Assembly (NCBI RefSeq): GCF_014197445.1
Contig: NZ_JACIFO010000006.1
Coordinates: 1 to 64,000, forward strand
Reading direction: 5' to 3'
DNA length: 64,000 nt
Source: Mesonia hippocampi
GTDB taxonomy: Bacteria > Bacteroidota > Bacteroidia > Flavobacteriales > Flavobacteriaceae
Every line of letters starts with the position of its first letter. Position 1 is the stretch's first letter. The position numbers were made by a program, and so were the translations under genes. The notes below the pieces were generated by a model. The model saw nothing but the letters and a program-made list of their open reading frames with translations. It ran no database searches and was not told the origin of the DNA. Shown piece by piece: positions 27,645-35,212 of this stretch.

Positions 27645-28982
27645 TTGGATCCTGACCCTTCCAGTTTTATAACATTATTATCTTTAGGTTTTTATGAAAT
27701 TTCGGGTGTAGTACTACTATTTGTGCTACTTATAGCCTCTGCCTTAATATCGGGTTCAGAGGTAGCTTTGTTTTCATTAACACCAACCGATTTTAATACC
27801 GATTCTAATAAGTACACTCCAAAAGAACAACTGCTAATTCGCTTATTAGATAAACCTAAAAAACTTTTGGCAACTATTTTAGTAGCGAATAATTTTGTAA
27901 ATATTGCGGTAATTTTATTGTTCGACTCTCTTGGGAAACACTTTTTTGGTAGCTTAAATACGGTGTTTTTTGGCGTTAACCTTCGTTTTCTTGTAGAAGT
28001 TGTCGTGGTAACTTTTTTAATTTTGCTATTTGGTGAAATTTTGCCAAAAGTATATGCCAGTCGTAATAATGTGAAATTTGCTTACTTTATGGCGTATCCA
28101 CTAGCAGCATTGGATAAATTGTTCGCGATGGTAAGTTTGCCTATGAGCTATGTAACCGCCCAAATACATGCGCGTTTAGGAAAGCAGAAATCACATATAG
28201 GGGTCGATCAACTTTCGCAAGCTTTAGCATTAACAAGCCAAGAAGATACTACACAGGAGGAACAAAAAATTCTACAAGGAATTATTTCCTTTGGGAATAC
28301 AGAAACCAGACAAGTAATGCAACCAAGGATGGATGTTTTTGCGCTGGAAATTAACCAAAGTTATACCGAGGTGTTAACAGAAATTGTAGAAAACGGATAT
28401 TCTCGTATTCCTGTATACGAAGATAACCTAGATAATATCAAAGGAATTTTATACATAAAAGATGTATTACCACACTTAACCGAAGCAAACCTTAACTGGC
28501 AAAACCTTATCCGAGAACCTTATTTTGTGCCAGAAAACAAAAAGTTAGACGATTTGTTGAATGATTTTAAGACGAAAAAAAATCATTTGGCAATTGTAGT
28601 AGATGAATACGGCGGAACAAGCGGGTTGATTTCTTTAGAAGATATTATAGAAGAAATAGTAGGCGATATAAGCGATGAGTTTGACGATGAGGATATAATA
28701 TTCTCTAAACTAGATGAAAATAATTTTATATTTGAAGGGAAAACAACGTTAAAGGATTTTTATAAAATAATAAAACTATCAAATAATTCGGTTTTTGAAG
28801 AGCATAAAGGTGAAGCCGAAACTTTGGCAGGTTTTATACTAGAAATTTCGGGGAAGTTTCCTAAACGAAATGAAAAAATAAGTTTTAGAAATTATACCTT
28901 TACCATCGAAGTTATTGACAACCGCCGTGTAAAACAACTAAAAGTAAGTAGAACCCCTATAAGCGAAACTTCTGAGGCATGA
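27645..28982 (+). CDS. gldE: Gliding motility-associated protein GldE
   Basis: 445 residues from a TTG start (MDPDPSS...), the start position usual for GldE. CNNM/DUF21 membrane domain (about 20-200), two CBS domains (METRQVMQPRMDVF through DNIKGILYIKDVL, and NDFKTKKNHLAIVVDEYGGTSGLISLEDIIEEIVG), and a CorC/HlyC-type C-terminal domain. Related to magnesium/cobalt efflux proteins; GldE is needed, with GldD, for gliding in F. johnsoniae. Its stop overlaps gldD by four bases. Confidence 0.92.
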   Translation: MDPDPSSFITLLSLGFYEISGVVLLFVLLIASALISGSEVALFSLTPTDFNTDSNKYTPKEQLLIRLLDKPKKLLATILVANNFVNIAVILLFDSLGKHFFGSLNTVFFGVNLRFLVEVVVVTFLILLFGEILPKVYASRNNVKFAYFMAYPLAALDKLFAMVSLPMSYVTAQIHARLGKQKSHIGVDQLSQALALTSQEDTTQEEQKILQGIISFGNTETRQVMQPRMDVFALEINQSYTEVLTEIVENGYSRIPVYEDNLDNIKGILYIKDVLPHLTEANLNWQNLIREPYFVPENKKLDDLLNDFKTKKNHLAIVVDEYGGTSGLISLEDIIEEIVGDISDEFDDEDIIFSKLDENNFIFEGKTTLKDFYKIIKLSNNSVFEEHKGEAETLAGFILEISGKFPKRNEKISFRNYTFTIEVIDNRRVKQLKVSRTPISETSEA

Positions 28983-29539
28983 AATATATAGCTATTCTTT
29001 TTTTGATGATATGTGTTTGGTCTTGCCAAGACAACGTACAACCTAAACCAAACGCTTATTTAGCACTTAATTATCCAGAGCCAATTTATGCCAATACAAC
29101 AGGAACTTGCCCTTATACCTTCGAGGTTAATAAAAAAATGGCTACAATAAAACCATCTAAAGTAGCTAGGCATTGTTGGATCGATATAACCTATCCTAAG
29201 CTAAACGGAACCATCTATCTTACCTACATGCCGGTAGAAAATAACCTTACTCAACTATTAACAGATGCTCAAAATTTACCTTTACAGCACACGGTAAAGG
29301 CCGATGAAATTTTACCTTCTATTTATGCTAATCCAGAACATAAAACATACGGTACCTTTTATATGGTAAAAGGCGATGCCGCTTCACAAGCACAATTTTA
29401 TTTAACCGATAGCGTAAAACACTTTATTACAGGAGCTGTTTATTTTGAAGTAAAACCTAACTTCGACTCTATATTACCTGCAGCAGCATACTTGCAACGC
29501 GATACTCGTCATATCATGGAAACGATTCGCTGGAAATAA
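28979..29539 (+). CDS. gldD: Gliding motility lipoprotein GldD
   Basis: 186 residues. Lipoprotein signal with MICVWSC lipobox (Cys16), then the GldD-typical LALNYPEPIYANTTGTCPYTFEVN. Essential for gliding and type IX secretion in F. johnsoniae. Directly coupled to gldE by an ATGA overlap. Confidence 0.92.
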   Translation: MKYIAILFLMICVWSCQDNVQPKPNAYLALNYPEPIYANTTGTCPYTFEVNKKMATIKPSKVARHCWIDITYPKLNGTIYLTYMPVENNLTQLLTDAQNLPLQHTVKADEILPSIYANPEHKTYGTFYMVKGDAASQAQFYLTDSVKHFITGAVYFEVKPNFDSILPAAAYLQRDTRHIMETIRWK

Positions 29540-29590
29540 TTATGCAAACCCATAAAATAGTTGTTTTTTTGACTCAAAATAGAAAACACT

Positions 29591-30481
29591 ATGCAGCGTA
29601 TAGAAAAAAAATGGTTTTACCTTATTGGTCTGTCTATTGTTTGGGGTAGCTCTTTTATCTTGATAAAGAAAGGTCTGGTGGGTTTATCGCCATTGCAATT
29701 AGGAGCGTTAAGAACATGTTTAGCAGCGCTTTTTATTTTAATAATAGGCTATAAGAGTTTAAAGAAAATTCCTGCGAATAAATGGAAGTGGATTGCTCTT
29801 TCGGCATCTTTAGGAACATTTTTTCCAGCTTTTTTATTTGCTTTTGCAGAAACAGAAGTAGATAGTGGTATTGTGTCTATCTTAAACTCTACAGTGCCTA
29901 TTCTGGCGTTAATTATTGGTTTTTTAGTATTTGAAGTCAGGTCTACCAAACAGCAAACCATAGGTGTTTTTATTGGGCTTATAGGTTCTACAGCTTTAAT
30001 CTTGTCAGGTGCAGAGGTAGGAGAAAGCAAGCATTTAATTTATGCTGTTTTGCCACTTGTGGCAACAACCATGTATGCTACCAATGTACACCTTATTAAA
30101 CGACATTTACAGGAAGTTCCTGCGTTGAGTATTACTACCGGTTGTTTTGTAGTTTTATTTTTTCCAGCCTTATTGGTATTGGCATATTCAGGTTTCTTTT
30201 CTAAAGAGCTGTTGGTGAATGAAACCATGCAAACCTCCGTTTTTTATATCATGATTTTAGCTTTAATAGGAACAAGTATTGCAAAAATTTTATTTAATAA
30301 ATTGGTGCAAATATCTACACCTGTTTTTGCAACATCGGTTACGTATTTAATTCCTGTTGTGGCACTTATGTGGGGGCTGTTAGACGGAGAAGTTTTTAAC
30401 GGATGGCAAGTAATTTCGGGAGTGGTAATTTTGCTAGGCGTATTTTTAGCCAATAAAAAAAGAAAATATAAAATGAATTAA
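29591..30481 (+). CDS. EamA/DMT-family transporter
   Basis: 296 residues with ten predicted transmembrane helices in two EamA repeats: the first includes GLSIVWGSSFILIKKGL and SPLQLGALRTCLAALF, the second SITTGCFVVLFFPALL and TPVFATSVTYLIPVVALMWG. Metabolite exporter of unknown substrate. Ends at a bidirectional terminator facing the M16 gene. Confidence 0.88.
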   Translation: MQRIEKKWFYLIGLSIVWGSSFILIKKGLVGLSPLQLGALRTCLAALFILIIGYKSLKKIPANKWKWIALSASLGTFFPAFLFAFAETEVDSGIVSILNSTVPILALIIGFLVFEVRSTKQQTIGVFIGLIGSTALILSGAEVGESKHLIYAVLPLVATTMYATNVHLIKRHLQEVPALSITTGCFVVLFFPALLVLAYSGFFSKELLVNETMQTSVFYIMILALIGTSIAKILFNKLVQISTPVFATSVTYLIPVVALMWGLLDGEVFNGWQVISGVVILLGVFLANKKRKYKMN

Positions 30482-30485
30482 TTAT

Positions 30486-30524
30486 AAAAAAAATAGGCGG
30501 CCTCCTAAAAAGCCGCCTATTTTT
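30486..30524. terminator. Bidirectional terminator between EamA and M16 genes
   Basis: AAATAGGCGGC, ten-base loop, GCCGCCTATTT with A-run on the left and T-run on the right, so it can end transcription from both sides. Confidence 0.85.
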
Positions 30525-30544
30525 ATGATATGTACGATATGGGT

Positions 30545-32614
30545 TTAATTAAATTCGCTATCAGAAATTTTCTGATTTATTAGTGCTTCAATTATTTTAA
30601 TATCGATGGTTTCTGGTCCCATATTTACTTTAAGGTTGTGTGGGAATAAAACACCATTCACTTCACGATAGTCACCATATTTAGTAATGCTCTCATAGCT
30701 TTGTCCGTTTTGAGACATAGTAACTTTAGTCTGAATTTTTAATCCAGTTTTAGTGTCGTAATAGTTTTTAGTGTTTTCATTTACTTGAACAACATAAGCA
30801 TCTTTTCCCTCTACAGCTTCAATGTTTAAAAGTTTAGATTTTTCTGAAGTAATATTTAGCTCAGGGAATAATCCAGATTGATCTTTAGCGCTCTTATTTT
30901 GCTCCTCTGTATAGGCTACTTTTTGTCCTTGGGCTTCGGCATATCCAGTACTTCCGTTAAAAACATTTTTACTAATTGTCATCCCGTTCATTTTTACTAA
31001 TTGGAGCGACTTCCCATCTTTTGTTTGCTTAATGTCGAAGGTTAAAGCCATTCCTTGAATTTGTGCTCCACCTTGCATTGTTACGTTATCAACCTTATCG
31101 ATAGCCGTTTTTCCGCCAATTGCATTTATATATTTGTCGAGAACGCTAGTAAGGGTAGTTCCTTGAGGTATTTTTTTAGAGAAAACAGGGCGTTTAACTT
31201 TTTCGCCTTCTTTGTTATAATAAAAAGCAGGAAGCTTTTTACCGTTTATTTTCATGTTTTCTAAGTTGTGTGCTATTTCGCTTCCTTTTCCAGCAATAAC
31301 AATTTGCATATTGTTGGTTTTAAAATACTTGTTGGCTACTCGGGTGATGTCTTCTGTAGTAACGGCATTAATGTTTTTAAGGAAGTTTTTGTAGAAATCC
31401 TCATTTAAATCGTTGGTTTTAATATTCAACGCATAGCTAGCAATGGTAGAAGGTTTTTCTAGTTTAAGTACAAAATCTCCTGCAAATTTAGCTTTCGCAT
31501 TGGTAAGCTTCTCTGTGGCTACCGGTGTTGTTTTTATTCTATCAATCTCCTTGAATATTTGTACTACAGCACTATCGGTAACTTCGTTTCGTACGCTAGT
31601 TGATGCATAAAAACGACTAGCATATTTATCGGCAGAAGCACGACTTCCTGCTCCGTAAGTGTAACCGTGTTCCTCACGTAGATTCATGTTTAAGTAGCTT
31701 CCAAATGATCCTCCAAGAATATTGTTTGCAACAAGTACTGCAAAATAGTCTGGGTCGCTCATTTTTAAATCGATGGTGTTTTGAACGCGAATTTCACTTT
31801 GTACCGCATTAGGAACATCGATAATATTTAATTGTGTTGTTGCTATTTTAGGAAGTGCGGGTAATGCGTTTTCTGGAACATTGGTAGCTTTCCAGTTTTT
31901 GAAGTGCTTTTTTACAAGTTTTTTAGCTTCTTTTAGGCGGATGTCTCCTACAAGTACTAAGTATGCGTTTTTAGGAGAAATGTAAGTATTGTAATAAGCT
32001 TTTACATCTTCAAGTTTGATGTTTTGTATCGAAGTTTCTGTGGCAAATTCTCCGTAAGGGTGGTTTTTTCCATAAGCTAAATAAGAACTTAAGTTTCCTG
32101 CAATAACTTGTGCACTTTTATCGCCAGATTTTATACCTTCTATAATGCGTTCTTGTTGTTGGTCAAATTCCTCTTGTGTAAAAACAGGATTTATTATTCC
32201 GTCGGCTAGTAAAGCTAGTACTTCTGGGAAAAACTTAGATAACGAGCTGGCGTAAGCGCTTTCTTCGCCAAAACCAATAGAAGCTCCCATGAAGTCTATT
32301 TTCTCGTTGTACTCATCTTTACTATAGGTTGTGGTTCCGTTGCCCATCATTGCGCTATAAATATCTTTAGTGCCAATGTTGTTGTTCTCAGCATGCGGTT
32401 TGTTATCTATTAGTAAAGTAGCACGAACTCTAGGGAGTTTATGGTTTTCAACAAGCATAACTTTTAATCCGTTTTTAAGCGTAAAAGAGGCTGGTTGACT
32501 CAAATTAATTTGAGGAGCGGGACCAGGTTTTGGCATTTGGGAACGGTCTATTTGTGCTTGAGCACTAAAAACCATTAGACAGGTAATGAATATGAATAAG
32601 ATTTTATTTTTCAT
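30545..32614 (-). CDS. M16 peptidase-like protein, inactive subunit, with C-terminal LolA-like domain
   Basis: 689 residues. Signal peptide ends at AQA/Q near residue 20. The M16 fold covers residues about 40-470 but lacks the HxxEH zinc motif: the equivalent segment reads KDIYSAMMGNGTTTY. This is typical of the non-catalytic partner in two-subunit M16 peptidases. A C-terminal region (about 490-689, INAIGGKTAIDKVDNV..., DGKSLQLVKMNGM...) resembles outer-membrane lipoprotein-sorting (LolA/LolB) type domains. It starts 9 bp after the stop of the catalytic partner, so the two are one operon. Periplasmic or surface location. Confidence 0.88.
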   Translation of the reverse strand: MKNKILFIFITCLMVFSAQAQIDRSQMPKPGPAPQINLSQPASFTLKNGLKVMLVENHKLPRVRATLLIDNKPHAENNNIGTKDIYSAMMGNGTTTYSKDEYNEKIDFMGASIGFGEESAYASSLSKFFPEVLALLADGIINPVFTQEEFDQQQERIIEGIKSGDKSAQVIAGNLSSYLAYGKNHPYGEFATETSIQNIKLEDVKAYYNTYISPKNAYLVLVGDIRLKEAKKLVKKHFKNWKATNVPENALPALPKIATTQLNIIDVPNAVQSEIRVQNTIDLKMSDPDYFAVLVANNILGGSFGSYLNMNLREEHGYTYGAGSRASADKYASRFYASTSVRNEVTDSAVVQIFKEIDRIKTTPVATEKLTNAKAKFAGDFVLKLEKPSTIASYALNIKTNDLNEDFYKNFLKNINAVTTEDITRVANKYFKTNNMQIVIAGKGSEIAHNLENMKINGKKLPAFYYNKEGEKVKRPVFSKKIPQGTTLTSVLDKYINAIGGKTAIDKVDNVTMQGGAQIQGMALTFDIKQTKDGKSLQLVKMNGMTISKNVFNGSTGYAEAQGQKVAYTEEQNKSAKDQSGLFPELNITSEKSKLLNIEAVEGKDAYVVQVNENTKNYYDTKTGLKIQTKVTMSQNGQSYESITKYGDYREVNGVLFPHNLKVNMGPETIDIKIIEALINQKISDSEFN

Positions 32615-32623
32615 GATGGCGGC

Positions 32624-33949
32624 TTATTTTTTTTCTGGAGTTGGTAAGTAATCTAAATCTAATCGTTGGTTTTCTTTTAAGTATTTGTTTGCAACGTCTT
32701 TTATTTCCTCACGTGTAATACTTCTATAGATTTCGATTTCTTTGTTAATTAGGTTTGTGTTTCCGTATAAAGTATGGTAGGTTGCTAGAGATGCGGCAAT
32801 GCCTTCCATGCTACTATTGGCGTTTACAAACTGATTTTCGAACTCGTTTTGTAATTTTTGATATTCTTTTTCTGAGATAAGTGTTGTGCGAAGTTTTGAT
32901 ATTTCTTCATCGATAGATTTTCCTAGTGTAGCAAGGCTTGTTTCTCCTAAAGCTAAAGCACCAACTACATAAGTCCCGTAGTCTTCTTGTGATCTTGGGA
33001 ATGCAAGTACTTGTAAAGCGGTTTTCTCTTGGTCTACCATTTTTTTGTATAAACGCGAGCTTTTTCCGCCAGTAAGCACCGATGAAATCATTTCTAATAC
33101 ATAAGCATCTCTATCTTTCATAGAGGGGGTTCTATAAACATAAAGTTTTGCTGGGATTTGGATGTTGTTATCGTACTCGGTTGCCTTGATGGTTTTGGTA
33201 ATCGGGGCTTCCTTAATGTTTACTCGGGTTACTGCTGGGCGTGCTTTTATTTGTCCGAAGTAGTTTTCTATTAGCTTTTTTGTTTCGGGGGTGTTGAAAT
33301 CTCCTGTTACTACCAAGGTCGCGTTGTTAGGGCCGTAATATTTTTTAAAAAAGGCTTTAAACTCATCAAGCTGTGCAGCGTCTAAATCTTCCATAGTCCC
33401 TATTACTGAGTTTTTGTAAGGGTGCTTCTGGAAAAGGTATGGCGTAATTCCTGTGTTATAAATTATCTTACCGTAAGGAGCGTTGTCTATTCGGGTGCGT
33501 TTTTCTTCTTTAACCACCTCGTTTTGTGTATCTACACCTATTTGATTAATAACAGGGTGTAGCATACGTTCAGACTCCATCCAAAGTCCTAATTCTAAGT
33601 TGTTAGATGGGAAAGTTTCGTAGTAATATGTACGGTCTTGTGTGGTATTGGCGTTATTGCTTCCGCCATGAGCAGCAACAATATTAAACCACTCGCCACG
33701 CTCTATGTTTTGGGTGCCTTCAAACAGTAAATGTTCAAAAAAGTGAGCAAAACCAGTTCGTCCTTTTTCTTCATCTTTTGCACCTACGTGGTACATTACG
33801 CCTACGGTAACTACAGGAGCACTGTTGTCTTGGTGTAAGATAACGTGTAGACCGTTGTTTAGATCGTATTCGGTAAAATCTACTTCTTGAGCTACTGAGG
33901 AAAAACTCAGGGCTAAGCATGTAGCAATAGCGCTAATTGTTTTAATCAT
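32624..33949 (-). CDS. M16 zinc peptidase, catalytic subunit
   Basis: 441 residues, signal peptide ending SSVAQ near residue 20. Inverzincin motif HFFEH in GFAHFFEHLLFEGTQN (His/His ligands and Glu base) and the distal EVVKEEKR glutamate segment about 75 residues later are present. Insulinase/mitochondrial-processing-peptidase fold. Upstream partner of the inactive M16 gene. Promoter box TATTTTTG lies 39-46 nt upstream. Substrate unknown. Confidence 0.92.
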   Translation of the reverse strand: MIKTISAIATCLALSFSSVAQEVDFTEYDLNNGLHVILHQDNSAPVVTVGVMYHVGAKDEEKGRTGFAHFFEHLLFEGTQNIERGEWFNIVAAHGGSNNANTTQDRTYYYETFPSNNLELGLWMESERMLHPVINQIGVDTQNEVVKEEKRTRIDNAPYGKIIYNTGITPYLFQKHPYKNSVIGTMEDLDAAQLDEFKAFFKKYYGPNNATLVVTGDFNTPETKKLIENYFGQIKARPAVTRVNIKEAPITKTIKATEYDNNIQIPAKLYVYRTPSMKDRDAYVLEMISSVLTGGKSSRLYKKMVDQEKTALQVLAFPRSQEDYGTYVVGALALGETSLATLGKSIDEEISKLRTTLISEKEYQKLQNEFENQFVNANSSMEGIAASLATYHTLYGNTNLINKEIEIYRSITREEIKDVANKYLKENQRLDLDYLPTPEKK

Positions 33950-33987
33950 GGTTTATTTGGGTTAAAGGTGTTTTTATGATATGACTT

Positions 33988-33995
33988 CAAAAATA
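33988..33995 (-). promoter_or_regulatory. Promoter -7 box of the M16 operon
   Basis: Minus strand TATTTTTG (TAnnTTTG), 38 nt before the ATG. No clear -33 element. Confidence 0.45.
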
Positions 33996-34108
33996 TAAAA
34001 TAGTTACATAAAAGCCTTGTACATTTTTAACTAATCTGTTAAATTGCTTACTTGCAGGATAGGTGTTTGCTGAGGGAAAACATTAGGTGGTAGTTCTCTA
34101 AAAAAGAA

Positions 34109-34139
34109 TTGTATAGTTAAATAATAAATGTTATATTTG
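34109..34139 (+). promoter_or_regulatory. Promoter of rplU-rpmA
   Basis: TTG at 34109-34111 and TATATTTG at 34132-34139, 20 bp apart; best match in the window to the Bacteroidetes -33/-7 pair. TATATTTGCCC is shared with the hup promoter. Confidence 0.65.
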
Positions 34140-34175
34140 CCCTCATTTTTTAATTAAAATTAATAACGTAACACT

Positions 34176-34787
34176 ATGTACGCAATTGTAGAGATAGCAG
34201 GGCAGCAGTTTAAAGTTGCAAAAGACCAAAAGGTGTTCGTTAACCGTTTAGCAGGTAAAGAAGGTGATTCTATTACTTTTGATAAAGTATTGCTTGCAGG
34301 AAACGGAGACGACATTACCCTTGGCGCCCCAGTTATAGAAGGAGCTCATGTTGGAGCAAAAATTACTCGTCACTTAAAAGGTGATAAAGTAATTGTATTC
34401 AAAAAGAAAAGACGTAAAGGTTTCCGTAAGAAAAACGGTCACCGTCAGTATTTAACTGAAATTTCTATCGAAGATATTTCATTAAAAGGAGGTAAGCCAG
34501 CTGCAAAACCAGCAAAAAAGGCAACAACTGCTGGAGATGATCTTAAAAAGATAGAAGGCGTAGGACCTAAAGCTGCAGAAGCATTAGCAAATGCAGGCGT
34601 AGATACTTTTGCTAAAGTAGCAAAAACATCTGCAGAAGAATTAAGCAACATTTTATCTGAAGCTAGTTCAAGATTGGCACATTTAGCAACTGCTACTTGG
34701 CCACAACAAGCACAGCTTGCAGCCGATGGTAAATGGGACGAATTAAAAGAATTACAAGATAAATTAGACGGAGGCGTAGAAAAATAA
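34176..34787 (+). CDS. rplU: Ribosomal protein bL21 with C-terminal helix-hairpin-helix extension
   Basis: 203 residues; bL21 alone is about 103. Residues 1-105 are a normal bL21 (MYAIVEIAGQQFKV, HLKGDKVIVFKKKRRKGFRKKNGHRQ). A Lys/Ala-rich linker leads to a helix-hairpin-helix domain (DDLKKIEGVGPKAAEALANAG, then VDTFAKVAKTSAEEL). The frame is continuous and the next gene, rpmA, follows normally, so this is a real fusion rather than a read-through artefact. The extension may contact rRNA or DNA; its role is unknown. Confidence 0.93.
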   Translation: MYAIVEIAGQQFKVAKDQKVFVNRLAGKEGDSITFDKVLLAGNGDDITLGAPVIEGAHVGAKITRHLKGDKVIVFKKKRRKGFRKKNGHRQYLTEISIEDISLKGGKPAAKPAKKATTAGDDLKKIEGVGPKAAEALANAGVDTFAKVAKTSAEELSNILSEASSRLAHLATATWPQQAQLAADGKWDELKELQDKLDGGVEK

Positions 34788-34827
34788 TTCTACTCGAAAG
34801 TCTTTTTAAACAAAACACTTTTAAAAA

Positions 34828-35088
34828 ATGGCACACAAGAAAGGAGTTGGTAGCTCTAAAAACGGAAGAGAATCAGAATCGAAACGCTTAGGAGTTAAGA
34901 TTTTTGGAGGACAACCTGCTATTGCTGGAAACATTATTGTAAGACAGCGTGGAACTGCACATAATCCAGGAGAGAATGTGTATGCAGGTAAAGACCATAC
35001 ATTACATGCCAAAGTAGATGGTATTGTAAAATTTACAAAGAAAAAGAATAATAAATCTTATGTTTCTATAGAACCTTTTGAAGCTTAA
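34828..35088 (+). CDS. rpmA: Ribosomal protein bL27
   Basis: 86 residues, [24 protein letters not shown] at the start, with [17 protein letters not shown]. The N-terminus begins directly at AHKKG, so no Firmicutes-type cleavable leader. Located 40 bp after rplU and followed by a strong terminator. Confidence 0.97.
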   Translation: MAHKKGVGSSKNGRESESKRLGVKIFGGQPAIAGNIIVRQRGTAHNPGENVYAGKDHTLHAKVDGIVKFTKKKNNKSYVSIEPFEA

Positions 35089-35106
35089 GAATTATAATTT
35101 TACCAT

Positions 35107-35144
35107 AAAAAAAGCCTTTTAGGATTTCCTAAAAGGCTTTTTTT
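35107..35144 (+). terminator. Intrinsic terminator of rplU-rpmA
   Basis: AAAGCCTTTTAGG, ATTT, CCTAAAAGGCTTT with long A- and T-runs. Confidence 0.9.
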
Positions 35145-35212
35145 ATTATTTTGTACTTCCCTTGTTCTAGTAGGTGTTTTATTAAAATACTTATTGGTGT
35201 AGGCTTAACAGA

